DNA from: Azoarcus sp. KH32C
Lineage (GTDB): Bacteria; Pseudomonadota; Gammaproteobacteria; Burkholderiales; Rhodocyclaceae
Direction: 5' to 3'
DNA length: 64,000 nt
Assembly: GCF_000349945.1 (NCBI RefSeq)
Contig: NC_020516.1
Location: forward strand, 2,852,001-2,916,000
Below are positions 16,981 to 26,666 of the stretch, piece by piece. The position numbers and the translations under genes are program-made. The notes under the pieces were generated by a model. That model searched no databases. It was not told where the DNA came from and was given only the letters and a program-made list of their open reading frames with translations. Each line of letters starts with the position of its first letter. Within the stretch, counting starts at the first letter, position 1.

Positions 16981-18597
16981 ATGCAAGACAAAAACGAAAA
17001 GTTCGGCGCGCACCAGCACCTGGTGGAGCGCATCGGAGAAGACCTGGGACGCGGCGTATCGCGCCGCGACGTGCTGCGGGCGCTGATGGCGAGCGGCATC
17101 CTCGCCACCACCGCGGGCGGCCTGCTGACGCACACCGGTGCCGCCTTTGCCCAGACGCCGAAGAAGGGCGGCAAGATCCGCGTCGCCGTCGGCGCCGGTT
17201 CCACCTCGGACACGCTCGATCCGGCCAAGGGCGCCAACATCGCCGACAGCGTGCGCCACTACATGTTCTACAGCCGCCTGACCACCATCGACACCGAGCT
17301 TACGCCCCAGATGGCGCTTGCCGAATCGATGAACACCAAGGACGGGGCGCTGTGGACCATCAAGTTGCGCAAGGATGTGCGCTTCCATGACGGCAAGCCG
17401 CTGACCTCGGCCGACGTGGTGTATTCGCTGCTGCGCCACAAGAACCCCACCACCGCATCCAAAGCCAAGGCGGTGGCCGAAGAGTTCGAGGAAATCAAGG
17501 CGACCGGTCCGCTCGAACTGCAGATCAAGCTGAATTCACCGAACGTCGACCTGCCGGCGCTGCTGGGCACCGCCCATTTCTCGATCATCAAGGACGGCAC
17601 CACCGACTTCACCACGGCGATCGGCACCGGTCCGTACAAATGCAAGGAATTCAAGCCGGGCGTGCGCTCGATCAGCGTGCGCAATGACGACTACTGGAAG
17701 CCGGGCAAGCCCTATCTCGACGAGATCGAGTACTTCTCGATTCCTGACGAGGCGGCACGCGTGAACGCGCTGCTGTCGGGCGACGTGCATCTGATCAATG
17801 CCATCAACCCGCGCTCGGCGCCGACCGTTTCGGCTGCTCCCGGCTACACGCTGTTCGAATCGAAGACCGGCCATTACACCGACATCATCATGCGCGACAA
17901 TCTCGGCCCGGTGAAGAACCCCGACTTCGTGCTGGCGATGAAATACATGCTGGACCGCGAACAGATGCTCAAGGTGGCCATGCGCGGGTTCGGCATCATC
18001 GGCAACGACCAGCCGGTCCAACCCTCGAACCGTTTCTACTTTTCCGGACTGCCGCAACGCACCTTCGACCTGGACAAGGCCAAGTTCCACCTGCAGAAAT
18101 CCGGCATGGCCGGCCAGACCCTGCCGGTGGTGGCGTCGACGGCAGCCAACGGTTCGGTCGACATGGCGCAGATCCTGCAGCTGTCGGCGCAGAAAGCCGG
18201 CCTGAACCTGGACATCAAGCGCATGCCGGCCGACGGCTATTGGTCGAACCACTGGGCAAAGCATCCGATGTCCTTCGGCAACATCAGTCCGCGTCCGACC
18301 GTCGACCTGATGTTCACGCTGTTCTACAAGTCCGATTCGTCGATGAACGTGTCGGGCTGGAAGAACGAGAAGTTCGACCAGTTGCTGGATGCTGCGCGCG
18401 GTGAAACCAATGAAGCCAAGCGCAAGCAGATGTATGCCGACATGCAGGTGTTGGTGCATGAGCAGTGCGGCGTCGGGATTCCGATGTTCATCAACTCGGT
18501 CGACGGTTTCACGAACAAGCTCAAGGGTTATGGCAGTCATCCGCTGGCCGGCCTCATGGGCTTTGATTTCGCCGAGCACGTCTGGCTCGACGCGTGA
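16981..18597 (+). CDS. Dipeptide-type ABC transporter substrate-binding protein, Tat signal
   Basis: A 538-residue family 5 (DppA/OppA-like) periplasmic binding protein. The N-terminus has a twin-arginine signal: SRRDVLRAL with the arginine pair at residues 28-29, then a hydrophobic stretch and AFAQ as the likely cleavage site. The mature part starts KKGGKIRVAVG and contains typical family elements (DVVYSLLRH; the PRSAPTV-type lobe hinge). Tat export suggests folding before secretion. A strong GGAGGAG site precedes the start. It heads an importer operon with two permeases and a fused ATPase. Peptides, opines and other amino-acid conjugates are the usual ligands; the linked oxidases point to an amine or opine-like ligand. 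Confidence 0.9.
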   Translation: MQDKNEKFGAHQHLVERIGEDLGRGVSRRDVLRALMASGILATTAGGLLTHTGAAFAQTPKKGGKIRVAVGAGSTSDTLDPAKGANIADSVRHYMFYSRLTTIDTELTPQMALAESMNTKDGALWTIKLRKDVRFHDGKPLTSADVVYSLLRHKNPTTASKAKAVAEEFEEIKATGPLELQIKLNSPNVDLPALLGTAHFSIIKDGTTDFTTAIGTGPYKCKEFKPGVRSISVRNDDYWKPGKPYLDEIEYFSIPDEAARVNALLSGDVHLINAINPRSAPTVSAAPGYTLFESKTGHYTDIIMRDNLGPVKNPDFVLAMKYMLDREQMLKVAMRGFGIIGNDQPVQPSNRFYFSGLPQRTFDLDKAKFHLQKSGMAGQTLPVVASTAANGSVDMAQILQLSAQKAGLNLDIKRMPADGYWSNHWAKHPMSFGNISPRPTVDLMFTLFYKSDSSMNVSGWKNEKFDQLLDAARGETNEAKRKQMYADMQVLVHEQCGVGIPMFINSVDGFTNKLKGYGSHPLAGLMGFDFAEHVWLDA

Positions 18598-18618
18598 CGG
18601 GCAGATGGATGACCAATC

Positions 18619-19572
18619 ATGAACGGAACCACTGCAAGACTTGTCCTGAAACGGCTCGGGGTCGGCGTGCTGACCCTGCTGATCGTGTCGGTCGTGATCT
18701 TCACGATCACCGCGCTCTTGCCGGGCGACGCCGCCCAGGCCCTCCTGGGCCAGGACGCTACCCCGGAGACCGTGGCGGCGCTGCGCGCCAAGTTCGGGCT
18801 CGATCAGCCCGCCCACCTGCGCTACCTCCAATGGCTGGTGGGCCTGGTCAGCGGCGATCCGGGCAGCTCCCTGGTGAACGGCCTGCCGGTGGCGGAGCTC
18901 ATTGGCAGCCGCCTGCCCAACACCCTCAAGCTCGCGGCGATTGCCGCGCTGGCCGCAGTACCTGTGGCGCTGACCATCGGCATCGTGTCGGCGATGTTCC
19001 GCGGCTCGCTTTTCGATCGCTTCATGAACATGGCTGCGGTCTCCGCCGTTTCGGTGCCGGAGTTCCTGATCGCCACGCTCGCGGTGTTGCTCTTCGCGGT
19101 TCATCTGCAATGGCTGCCGGCGCTGTCGCACGTCTCCGAGATCAACTCCTTCGGCGACATGCTGCATGCCTACGCGATGCCGGTCCTGACCTTGTGCTGC
19201 GGGCTGGTGGCCCAAATGGCGCGCATGACCCGGGCGGCGGTGATCGACCAGTTGAGCGCGCCCTACGTTGAGATGGCGATGCTCAAGGGCGCGCGGCCGG
19301 TCCGCGTGGTGCTCACCCACGCGCTGCCGAACGCGGTCGGGCCGATCGCCAACGCGGTCGCCCTGAGCCTGTCCTACCTGCTCGGCGGGGTGATCATCGT
19401 GGAGTCGATCTTCCACTATCCGGGCATCGCAACCCTGATGCTCGACGCCGTCTCCAGCCGCGACATTCCCGTGGTGCAGGCCTGCGCGATGCTGTTCTGC
19501 GTGGGTTACATGATGCTGGTCCTTGCGGCCGACGTCAGTGCAATCGTTTCGAATCCGAGGCTGCGCAAATGA
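18619..19572 (+). CDS. ABC transporter permease (DppB-like)
   Basis: A 317-residue inner-membrane permease of the dipeptide/nickel family. It has an N-terminal membrane segment (GVGVLTLLIVSVVIFTITALLP), the family's LPGD and GLDQP segments, and the cytoplasmic coupling loop VEMAMLKGARPVRVVLTHALPNA, which contacts the ATPase. Six membrane spans are expected. It begins 21 bases after the binding-protein gene and its stop overlaps the start of the next permease (ATGA), indicating translational coupling. Confidence 0.92.
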   Translation: MNGTTARLVLKRLGVGVLTLLIVSVVIFTITALLPGDAAQALLGQDATPETVAALRAKFGLDQPAHLRYLQWLVGLVSGDPGSSLVNGLPVAELIGSRLPNTLKLAAIAALAAVPVALTIGIVSAMFRGSLFDRFMNMAAVSAVSVPEFLIATLAVLLFAVHLQWLPALSHVSEINSFGDMLHAYAMPVLTLCCGLVAQMARMTRAAVIDQLSAPYVEMAMLKGARPVRVVLTHALPNAVGPIANAVALSLSYLLGGVIIVESIFHYPGIATLMLDAVSSRDIPVVQACAMLFCVGYMMLVLAADVSAIVSNPRLRK

Positions 19573-20492
19573 ATGCTTCCATCACTCCCGCGGGGCCCGA
19601 GGGCGGCCGCCCTGTGGCTCCTCCGATCAACACGCAGTCGGCAAAGCGACGAAGCCGGCGCGGCACGATGTCCGTCACCGGCCTGATCGGCCTCTTCATC
19701 GTGGGCTTCTGGCTGGTGATGGCGGTGGTAGGCCCCGCGGTGGCCCCCCACGCGGCGAACGATCTGATCAGCGACGAGTCCTTCGGCGCCTTAAGCGCTG
19801 CGTACCCCTTGGGAACCGACTATCTGGGACGCGACATGCTGAGCCGGGTGCTGCACGGAGCTCCCTACACCATCGGCGTGGCGCTGGCCGGCACCGTGTG
19901 CGCCTGCCTGCTCGGCACCATACTGGGCCTTACCGGGGCTGCGGCCGGCACCGGCGGCAAGGCGGGACGCTGGGGCGACGAGCTCCTGAGCCGCACCATG
20001 GACGCGCTGGTCGCGATCCCGAACAAGATGTTCGCCCTGATCATGGTCGCCTCCTTCGGCTCCTCGGTCCCGCTGCTGATCCTCACCGCCGCGCTGGCCT
20101 ATACGCCGGGCTCCTACCGGATCGTGCGCGCCCTGGCCGTCAACGTGATGACCCTGGACTTCATCCTGGCGGCGCGTGCTCGCGGCGAAGGCATGGCCTA
20201 CATCATCTTCATCGAGGTCCTGCCCAACATGTTCCGTCCGGTGCTCACCGACTTCGGCATGCGCTTCGTGTTCGTGGTGCTGCTGCTCGCCGCGATGAGT
20301 TTCCTCGGGCTGGGCGTGCAGCCGCCCGATGCGGACTGGGGCTCGCTCGTGCGCGAGAACATCCTGGGCCTGGGCGACGGTGCCCCGGCAGTGCTGGCCC
20401 CTGCGGTCGCGATCGCGACCCTCACCATCGGCGTGACCCTGCTCATCGATAGCGTCGGTGGGCGTGGCAAGCGCGAGAAGGACGGTGTCTGA
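19569..20492 (+). CDS. ABC transporter permease (DppC-like)
   Basis: A 307-residue second permease, partner of the preceding DppB-like protein. It has a basic cytoplasmic N-terminus (residues 1-35), a first membrane span around 38-60, the GTDYLGRDMLSRVLHGAPYT segment typical of DppC proteins, and the coupling loop ILAARARGEGMAYIIFIEVLPN. The start overlaps the upstream stop by four bases and the downstream ATPase begins two bases after its stop, so all importer genes are one transcript. Confidence 0.92.
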   Translation: MNASITPAGPEGGRPVAPPINTQSAKRRSRRGTMSVTGLIGLFIVGFWLVMAVVGPAVAPHAANDLISDESFGALSAAYPLGTDYLGRDMLSRVLHGAPYTIGVALAGTVCACLLGTILGLTGAAAGTGGKAGRWGDELLSRTMDALVAIPNKMFALIMVASFGSSVPLLILTAALAYTPGSYRIVRALAVNVMTLDFILAARARGEGMAYIIFIEVLPNMFRPVLTDFGMRFVFVVLLLAAMSFLGLGVQPPDADWGSLVRENILGLGDGAPAVLAPAVAIATLTIGVTLLIDSVGGRGKREKDGV

Positions 20493-20494
20493 CC

Positions 20495-22342
20495 ATGAAT
20501 GAGATCGTGAAAGTCAGCGGCCTGCAGGTCGCCGCCCGCAACGCACTGGGCGAGGACGTGCCCATCGTCCATGGCGCGGACTTCGTGCTCGAGAAGGGCG
20601 AGGTGCTCGCGCTGATCGGCGAGTCCGGCTCGGGCAAGACCACCATTGCCCTGTCGCTGCTGGGTTATGCGCGCAAGGGCTGCCGCATCGTGGGCGGATC
20701 GGTGCGCATCTGCAACGTGGACGTGCTCAAGCTCGACCAGGACGAGCTCGCCGGGCTGCGCGGCCGCACCGTGTCCTACATCGCCCAGAGCGCGGCAGCG
20801 GCGTTCAATCCGTCCAAGACCATCATGGACCAGGTGATCGAGAGCGCGCTCATCCACAAGACGATGGCGCGCCGCCAGGCCGAGGCCAAGGCGGTCGGGC
20901 TGTTCCGCGAGCTCGCTCTGCCGGATCCGGAAGGGATCGGCGCGCGCTATCCGCACCAGGTCTCCGGCGGCCAGCTGCAGCGCCTGATGGCGGCGATGGC
21001 GCTCATCACCGATCCGGCGGTGGTCGTCCTTGACGAGCCGACCACGGCGCTCGACGTCACCACCCAGATCGAGGTGCTTCGCGCCTTCAAGAAGGTGGTC
21101 CGCGAGCGTGGCACCACGGCGGTCTACGTGTCCCACGACTTGGCGGTCGTCGCGCAGATGGCCGACCGCATCGTGGTGCTGCAAAACGGTCAGATCCAGG
21201 AAAACGGCCGCACCGAGCAGATCCTCTCCGCACCGGCTCACCCCTACACCCGCAGCCTGCTGGCCGCGATGGACCCCGCCTCCCGGGCCGCCGCGACCGT
21301 GAGCACACGGCAAGACCGGCAGGACGTCATCCTCGACGTGCGCGATCTCGAAGTGCGCTTCGGAAACGGAAAGGCCGGCGGCGGGAAGGTGGTCCTGCAC
21401 GACATCAACCTGCAGATCCGCCGTGGTGCGACGGTGGGCGTGATCGGCGAGTCGGGCTCCGGCAAGACCACGCTGGCACGCGCCATCGCGGGCCTGGTCG
21501 CCCCGTCCGCGGGCCACGTCCTGCTCGACGGCAAGGCGCTCTCCCCGACGCTGGAAGGGCGCACGCGCGACCAGTTCCGCCGCGTGCAGTACGTGTTTCA
21601 GAACGCGGACACCGCGCTCAATCCGCAGCACTCGATCGAAGCCATCCTGTCGCGTCCGCTCAAGTTCTATCACGGCATGACGAGTGAGCAGCGGCGCAAG
21701 CGCGTGGCCGAGCTCCTCGACCTGGTGCGCCTGCCCCAGAGCGTGGCGCAGCGCCGCCCGGGCGAGCTCTCCGGCGGGCAGAAGCAGCGTATCAACCTCG
21801 CCCGCGCGCTCGCCGCCGAGCCCGACCTGATCCTGTGCGACGAGGTGACGTCGGCGCTGGACACCGTGGTCGGCGCGGCCATCCTCGAGCTGATGGCGGA
21901 GCTGCGCCGCGAGCTCAACGTGTCCTACATGTTCATCAGCCATGACCTCGGCACCGTGCGCTCCATCTGCGACGAGATCGTGGTGCTGTACGCGGGCCGC
22001 AAGGTCGAGGTGCGTCAGCGCGAGGCGAAGCAAGAGCCACCTTTCCACCCTTACTCTCACCTCCTGGACACCTCCATTCCCATGCTGCGCCGCGGCTGGC
22101 TGGAGGAGGTGACCGGACGCACGGCGGCGACGCTGCCGGCCCTTGCCGCCGGCCTCTCGCCGCAGACGGGCCTGTGCCCCTTCATCGACCGCTGTGCCCT
22201 GCGGGTGGACGGCCTGTGCAATACCACCCCCCCACCGCTGCGGCAGCTCGCGGGCGGCGGCAGCATCCTCTGCCACCGCTCCGAGGAAGAACTCGTCCGC
22301 GCCCAGGGGACACTCAAACTCGTTACAGGAGAAGCAGCATGA
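20495..22342 (+). CDS. Fused dipeptide-type ABC ATPase (DppD-DppF)
   Basis: A 615-residue protein with two complete ATPase domains in one chain. Domain 1 has Walker A GESGSGKTT at about residues 46-54, signature VSGGQLQRL and Walker B VVLDEPTTALD; domain 2 has Walker A GESGSGKTT again at about 315-323, signature LSGGQKQRI and Walker B LILCDEVTSALD. Each domain ends with an oligopeptide-transporter tail; the last has the cysteine-bearing CPFIDRCALR motif common in Opp/Dpp ATPases. It supplies both nucleotide-binding sites for the importer. The stop overlaps the ATG of the 2Fe-2S protein (ATGA), tying import to the oxidase genes. Confidence 0.93.
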   Translation: MNEIVKVSGLQVAARNALGEDVPIVHGADFVLEKGEVLALIGESGSGKTTIALSLLGYARKGCRIVGGSVRICNVDVLKLDQDELAGLRGRTVSYIAQSAAAAFNPSKTIMDQVIESALIHKTMARRQAEAKAVGLFRELALPDPEGIGARYPHQVSGGQLQRLMAAMALITDPAVVVLDEPTTALDVTTQIEVLRAFKKVVRERGTTAVYVSHDLAVVAQMADRIVVLQNGQIQENGRTEQILSAPAHPYTRSLLAAMDPASRAAATVSTRQDRQDVILDVRDLEVRFGNGKAGGGKVVLHDINLQIRRGATVGVIGESGSGKTTLARAIAGLVAPSAGHVLLDGKALSPTLEGRTRDQFRRVQYVFQNADTALNPQHSIEAILSRPLKFYHGMTSEQRRKRVAELLDLVRLPQSVAQRRPGELSGGQKQRINLARALAAEPDLILCDEVTSALDTVVGAAILELMAELRRELNVSYMFISHDLGTVRSICDEIVVLYAGRKVEVRQREAKQEPPFHPYSHLLDTSIPMLRRGWLEEVTGRTAATLPALAAGLSPQTGLCPFIDRCALRVDGLCNTTPPPLRQLAGGGSILCHRSEEELVRAQGTLKLVTGEAA

Positions 22343-22647
22343 CGGGACGATTCGTGAGACTCGCCGAAACCAGCCGCGCGCTTGTGCGCTTCGAACTAGA
22401 CGGCAAGCCCGTCGAAGCCCTCGCGGGCGACACGCTGCTCGTCGCCATTCTGAGCAACGGCACGAGCGTGCGCAGCTGCGAGTTCGGCGGGGGCACGCGC
22501 GCCGGCTTCTGCCTGATGGGCGCATGCCAGGACTGCTGGGTGTGGACCGCGGCCGGCGAGCGGCTGCGCTCCTGCACCACGATGGTCGAGGAAGGCATGC
22601 AGATCGTAACCACCCAACCGGAGGCATCATGGGCCAAGGTCGCGTGA
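22339..22647 (+). CDS. Small 2Fe-2S subunit of HcnABC/opine-oxidase-like dehydrogenase
   Basis: This 102-residue protein is a ferredoxin-like subunit of the HcnA/SoxA-type family. The cluster cysteines are in the pattern CEFGGGTRAGFCLMGACQDCW, with a last Cys in LRSC. It should pass electrons within a flavin dehydrogenase made with the next two gene products. The start overlaps the ATPase stop (ATGA) and its stop overlaps the next gene by 19 bases, which fixes the operon order. Similar three-subunit enzymes oxidise glycine (hydrogen cyanide synthase), octopine/nopaline and other opines, or proline; the neighbours here favour an opine or N-substituted amino acid. Confidence 0.88.
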   Translation: MTGRFVRLAETSRALVRFELDGKPVEALAGDTLLVAILSNGTSVRSCEFGGGTRAGFCLMGACQDCWVWTAAGERLRSCTTMVEEGMQIVTTQPEASWAKVA

Positions 22648-24005
22648 TCATCGTCGGCGCCGGACCGGCCGGCGTGCGCTGCGCCGAGGCGCTGGTCGCG
22701 GCGGGGATCAGACCGATCGTGGTGGACGAAGGCCGCCGCGACGGCGGGCAGATCTACCGGCGCCAGCCGGAAGGCTTCAACCGCTCCTACCCCACGCTGT
22801 ATGGGACGGAAGCCGAGCGCGCGCGCTCGCTGCACCAGACCTTCGAGTCGCTGCGCGGGTCGATCGACTATCGGCCCGAGACGCTCGCCTGGAACATCTT
22901 CGACCGGCAGTTGTACACGGTCTCGGCGGGGGTATCGAAGGCGCTGCCCTTCGACGCGCTGGTAGTGTGCTCGGGCGCGACCGACCGCCTCATGCCCGTG
23001 AAGGGCTGGCATCGCGCGGGCACCTACAGCCTGGGCGCGGCACAGATCGCGCTGAAGTCCCAGGCCTGCGCCATCGGGCGCCGGGTGGTGTTCGCCGGCA
23101 CGGGCCCCCTGCTCTACCTGGTGGCGGCCCAGTACGTGAAGGCGGGCGCGCACGTGGAAGCGGTACTGGATACCTCGAGCCTGTGGAAGCGCGTGTGCGC
23201 CCTGCCCAAGCTCGCCGCCCGCCCGCGGGTGCTGGTGAACGGGCTCTCCCTCATGCGCACCCTGCGCGGCGCCGGCGTGAGGATCGTGACCGGCATCGAG
23301 CCGGTGGAAATCCACGGCTCGCCCGAAGATGGCGTATCGGGGATCACCTACCGCAGCCGGGACGGCTCGACACACCAGCTGGCGTGCGACGCGGTGGCGC
23401 TGGGCTACCACGTGCGGCCCGAGACGCAACTCGCCGACCTCGCACGTTGCGAGTTCCGCTTCGATGCCGAGACGCGCCAGTGGCTGCCCGCCGTCGACCA
23501 GGACGGCAGGAGCACCGTGCCCGGCGTGTATCTCGCCGGAGACGGCGCCCGCGTGCTCGGCGCCGACGGCGCGGAGATCGCCGGAAAGCTCGCCGCCTGG
23601 GCGCTGCTGCAGGATCTGGGCCGACCGGTGCCCGAGGCCGAGCGCGACGCCCTGCGCCGCGAACGCGGAGTGATGGACCGGTTCCGCCAAGGCCTGGTCG
23701 AAGCCTTCCCCTGGCCTGCCGAGCAGGCCGCACGCCTGCCCGACGAGGCAATCGTGTGCCGCTGCGAGGCGATCACGGCCGGAGAGCTGCGCCGGGTGGT
23801 GAACCAGATGGGCGCCTGCGAGGCCAACCGGGCCAAGGCCTTCAGCCGGGTCGGCATGGGACGTTGCCAGGGACGGTATTGCGGGCATGCGGGGGCGGAA
23901 GTCATTGCGCATGCCGCCGGCGTGCCGGTGGAACAGGTGGGGCGTCTGCGCGGCCAGGCGCCGGTGAAACCGCTCTCCATAGCGGTGCGGGAGGAAGTGG
24001 AATGA
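22629..24005 (+). CDS. FAD/NAD-binding subunit of HcnABC/opine-oxidase-like dehydrogenase (HcnB/OoxA type)
   Basis: A 458-residue flavoprotein. The N-terminal dinucleotide fold has VIIVGAGPAGVRCAEAL and a GGQIYRR motif, as in HcnB and opine oxidase subunit A. A second nucleotide-binding region lies near residue 150 (GRRVVFAGTGPLLYLVA). The C-terminal third has the BFD-like ferredoxin signature CRCEAITAGEL and later GMGRCQGRYCG, giving four Cys for a second cluster. The start is the ATG at 22629 inside the end of the previous gene. It overlaps the next subunit gene by four bases. A shared enzyme with the genes on either side is nearly certain; the substrate is not. Confidence 0.9.
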   Translation: MGQGRVIIVGAGPAGVRCAEALVAAGIRPIVVDEGRRDGGQIYRRQPEGFNRSYPTLYGTEAERARSLHQTFESLRGSIDYRPETLAWNIFDRQLYTVSAGVSKALPFDALVVCSGATDRLMPVKGWHRAGTYSLGAAQIALKSQACAIGRRVVFAGTGPLLYLVAAQYVKAGAHVEAVLDTSSLWKRVCALPKLAARPRVLVNGLSLMRTLRGAGVRIVTGIEPVEIHGSPEDGVSGITYRSRDGSTHQLACDAVALGYHVRPETQLADLARCEFRFDAETRQWLPAVDQDGRSTVPGVYLAGDGARVLGADGAEIAGKLAAWALLQDLGRPVPEAERDALRRERGVMDRFRQGLVEAFPWPAEQAARLPDEAIVCRCEAITAGELRRVVNQMGACEANRAKAFSRVGMGRCQGRYCGHAGAEVIAHAAGVPVEQVGRLRGQAPVKPLSIAVREEVE

Positions 24006-25147
24006 ACGCGCGGAAAGCAGATGTCATCATCGTTGGCGGCGGCATCATGGGGGCCGCCACGGCTTTCTTCCTGCGCAAGCGCGGCATGTCGGTCATCCTG
24101 CTCGAGCGGGGATTGATCGGCCAGCAGGCCAGCGGCGTCAACTTCGGCAATGTGCGCCGGATGGGCCGCCCGATCGAGCAACTGCCGCTGGCAAACCGCT
24201 CGCGCGAGACCTGGCTGAAGTTCAAGGAATTGTTCGGTGACGATGTCGAACTCTTGCTGAACGGCCATCTGCGCGTCGGCTTCACGCCGGCGCACGAAGA
24301 ACGGATGGCGAAGTATGCACAGGACGCGAAGGACTTCGGCCTGGATATGCAGATGATGGGCGCGAAAGCGCTGCGCGAACGCTTTCCATACCTGGGGCCG
24401 GAAATTACTGCGGGTTGCTATGCCCCCCACGACGGTCATGCGAACCCCCGTCTCGCGGCACCGATTATCGGCCGTGCAGCGGTGCGCGAAGGCGCGCAGG
24501 TGTTCGAAAACACCGAGATCGTGAGTGTCGAGAAGGATGGCGAGGACTTCCGCGTGACCGCCGCCGATGGGCGGACCTTCCGTGCGCCCGTGGCGTTGAT
24601 CACCGCCGGCGCCTGGGGCGACCGCATCAGCGCCAAATTCGGCGAACCGGTGCCCATGATCGCCAAAGGGCCGCAGATGTGCGTCACCGAACCTGTGCCT
24701 TACGCCATCGGGCCGACCATTGGTGCGATGGCGGACGTGTTCGAACAAGTCGTCTTCTTCCGCCAGGTTGCGCGCGGCAACATCGTCATCGGCGGCGGCG
24801 GCCACGAACCGGTGGATCTGGAGAATCGGCGCGCCTACGTGAACCCGCACAGAACGCTGTTCAAGCTGAAGAATGCGCCGCGCGTGGTGCCGGCGTTCAA
24901 TCACCTGAACATCATTCGCGTCTGGAGCGGGATCGAGGGTTACATGGAAGACAGCAGCCCGGCCATGGGGCCGAGCGCGCGCGTGCCCGGCCTGTATTAC
25001 GCGTTCGGCTTCTCCGGCGAAGGCTTCCAGTTGGGACCGGGCGTGGGCGACGTGATGGCGGAACTGATCCACACCGGCGCCACGACCACCCCGATCGAGC
25101 AGTACCACATTGGCCGCTTTGCCAAGCAGGCGATGCAGGCGGCGTAG
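24002..25147 (+). CDS. FAD-dependent DAO-family subunit of HcnABC/opine-oxidase-like dehydrogenase (HcnC/OoxB type)
   Basis: A 381-residue DAO-family flavoprotein that is the catalytic subunit of the three-gene dehydrogenase. The FAD motif DVIIVGGGIMGAATAFFL is at residues 7-24 and the C-terminal flavin-closing segment is YYAFGFSGEGFQLGPGVG. It should oxidise the C-N bond of the substrate, with electrons passing through the 2Fe-2S protein and the HcnB-like subunit. The start overlaps the upstream stop (ATGA). From here to 26607 codon usage appears slightly less GC-biased than in the importer genes, which may mean a different origin for the distal half of the operon. Confidence 0.88.
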   Translation: MNARKADVIIVGGGIMGAATAFFLRKRGMSVILLERGLIGQQASGVNFGNVRRMGRPIEQLPLANRSRETWLKFKELFGDDVELLLNGHLRVGFTPAHEERMAKYAQDAKDFGLDMQMMGAKALRERFPYLGPEITAGCYAPHDGHANPRLAAPIIGRAAVREGAQVFENTEIVSVEKDGEDFRVTAADGRTFRAPVALITAGAWGDRISAKFGEPVPMIAKGPQMCVTEPVPYAIGPTIGAMADVFEQVVFFRQVARGNIVIGGGGHEPVDLENRRAYVNPHRTLFKLKNAPRVVPAFNHLNIIRVWSGIEGYMEDSSPAMGPSARVPGLYYAFGFSGEGFQLGPGVGDVMAELIHTGATTTPIEQYHIGRFAKQAMQAA

Positions 25148-25183
25148 CGTTCATTCATATCCCCATCGAATCGAGAACAAACC

Positions 25184-25939
25184 ATGTCGAATTTGCAGCA
25201 AGCAGCGGCCGTGCTGGCCAACCCGCCATCCTTCGTCGATCTGCGCCAATTTGCGCGAGACAAGAGCCTCGGCATCGTCGTGACAACTTCGGCCGGAGAG
25301 GACCGCTTCCTTTCCAGCCGCCGCATCCTGGACTGGGCACCGGGACTGGTGACGGCGGGCGTCATTACCCTCGAAGCCGGCAGCGGCTCCGTGCAGTCCC
25401 TGCCGGCGGATGAATTCATCATCGTCAACGAAGGCAGCCTAACCCTGACGCAGCAGGGCTCCACCCTGACGCTGGGGCCGAACCAGAGCGCGGTGCTCAA
25501 GCACGGCGCCGCATTCACCTGGTCCGCACAAGGCCCGGTGTCGCTGATCTTCACCCGTTACAACAAGAGCCAAGCGGGCGACGGTGCCATCGTGCCGATC
25601 CAGGAAAACCCGGAGATGGGACCGTCGGCGGGCGGACCGCTGGCCGAGCTGCTGCTCACGCCGGCGCCGGTTTGCCGCAATTACACCGACTACCGTTCGG
25701 CCGACGGCGAATTCACCTGCGGTACCTGGGACTCGACGCCCTACACCCGCCGCGCGATGTTCTTCCGCCACATGGAGCTGATGCACCTGCTGGAAGGGAG
25801 CGTGACCTTCGTCGATGAAGCGGGTCGCAGCGGCACGTTCTCGGAGGGCGACATTTTCCTCATCGAGCAGAGGGCCTCTTGCAGCTGGGAGAGCCGCGAG
25901 CAAGTGGCGAAGGTGTACGTGATCTACCGCCCGGCGTAA
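25184..25939 (+). CDS. Bicupin domain protein
   Basis: A 251-residue protein with two cupin barrels, roughly residues 30-125 and 165-250. The second barrel shows the DUF861/cupin_3 style (FTCGTWDSTPYTRR, HMELMHLLEGSVTF then GDIFLIEQ). Cupin_3 proteins are frequently encoded next to DAO-family amine oxidases and PuuB-like enzymes; their role is uncertain (small-molecule isomerase or sensor). It starts 36 bases after the dehydrogenase subunit and precedes the racemase-like gene by 11 bases. No signal peptide is evident, so it is cytoplasmic. Confidence 0.8.
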   Translation: MSNLQQAAAVLANPPSFVDLRQFARDKSLGIVVTTSAGEDRFLSSRRILDWAPGLVTAGVITLEAGSGSVQSLPADEFIIVNEGSLTLTQQGSTLTLGPNQSAVLKHGAAFTWSAQGPVSLIFTRYNKSQAGDGAIVPIQENPEMGPSAGGPLAELLLTPAPVCRNYTDYRSADGEFTCGTWDSTPYTRRAMFFRHMELMHLLEGSVTFVDEAGRSGTFSEGDIFLIEQRASCSWESREQVAKVYVIYRPA

Positions 25940-25950
25940 GAGAAATCTGA

Positions 25951-26607
25951 ATGACCAAGCGCGTTGCCTTTGTCCATACCGTCGGTTTCCTGGTCGAGGA
26001 TTTCCGGGCGCGCATTCGCGCCGATGTTCCCGCCGCCGACTGCTTTCATATCCTTAACGAAAGCCTGTTACAAGATCTGTTGCGCGGAGCACCGCAGCCG
26101 CTGGTTTACCGGCGCGTGGTCGATCAAATCGTGCTGGCGGCGCAAGCGCAGCCCGAACTGATCGTCGTCACCTGTTCATCGACGTCTCCGGCCGTGGATA
26201 TCGCGCGGCGCATCGTGCAGCAGCCGATCCTGAAGATCGACGACCCGATGGCGTCGGAAGCGGCGCGCAGCGGTCCGCGCATTGGGCTGCTGTGCACGGC
26301 AAGCAGCACGGTAGAACCGAGCAGCGCACTACTGCACGCGCATGCCGCAGAGCAAGGGCGCGAGATCACGATCAAGACGGTGCTGCGCCCCGAGGCCTAC
26401 CAGGCGCTGATGGCAGGCGATCGTGCGGGACACGACGCAATTCTTTATGAAGCGGCTGCCGAGCTTTCCAACGAGGTGGATGTACTGGTGCTTGCTCAGG
26501 CCTCGCTGGCGCATTTGCGCGACACGCTCGCCGCGAAACTCAAATGCCCGGTATTGGCAAGCCCGCCTTTGCTGATGCGGGAAATCGCCAGACTCTGCGC
26601 CGAATGA
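25951..26607 (+). CDS. Asp/Glu/hydantoin racemase family protein
   Basis: A 218-residue protein of the Asp/Glu racemase superfamily, which uses a pair of cysteines for two-base proton transfer. One catalytic Cys is visible in VTCSSTSP at about residue 71 and the pseudo-symmetric half shows GLLCTASSTVEPS at about 112; however the second region differs from the usual CTE/CTH pattern, so activity could be racemase, isomerase or decarboxylase. The FHILNES segment near the N-terminus matches a widespread uncharacterised subgroup. It lies between the bicupin and the cyclodeaminase-like gene. In a stereospecific catabolic route it could interconvert D and L forms of the amino acid released by the dehydrogenase. 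Confidence 0.75.
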   Translation: MTKRVAFVHTVGFLVEDFRARIRADVPAADCFHILNESLLQDLLRGAPQPLVYRRVVDQIVLAAQAQPELIVVTCSSTSPAVDIARRIVQQPILKIDDPMASEAARSGPRIGLLCTASSTVEPSSALLHAHAAEQGREITIKTVLRPEAYQALMAGDRAGHDAILYEAAAELSNEVDVLVLAQASLAHLRDTLAAKLKCPVLASPPLLMREIARLCAE

Positions 26608-26666
26608 ACCAATGGCGGTTATCGCCAATGAAATACCCCCACGACCCCTAATCCAAAAATACAGAG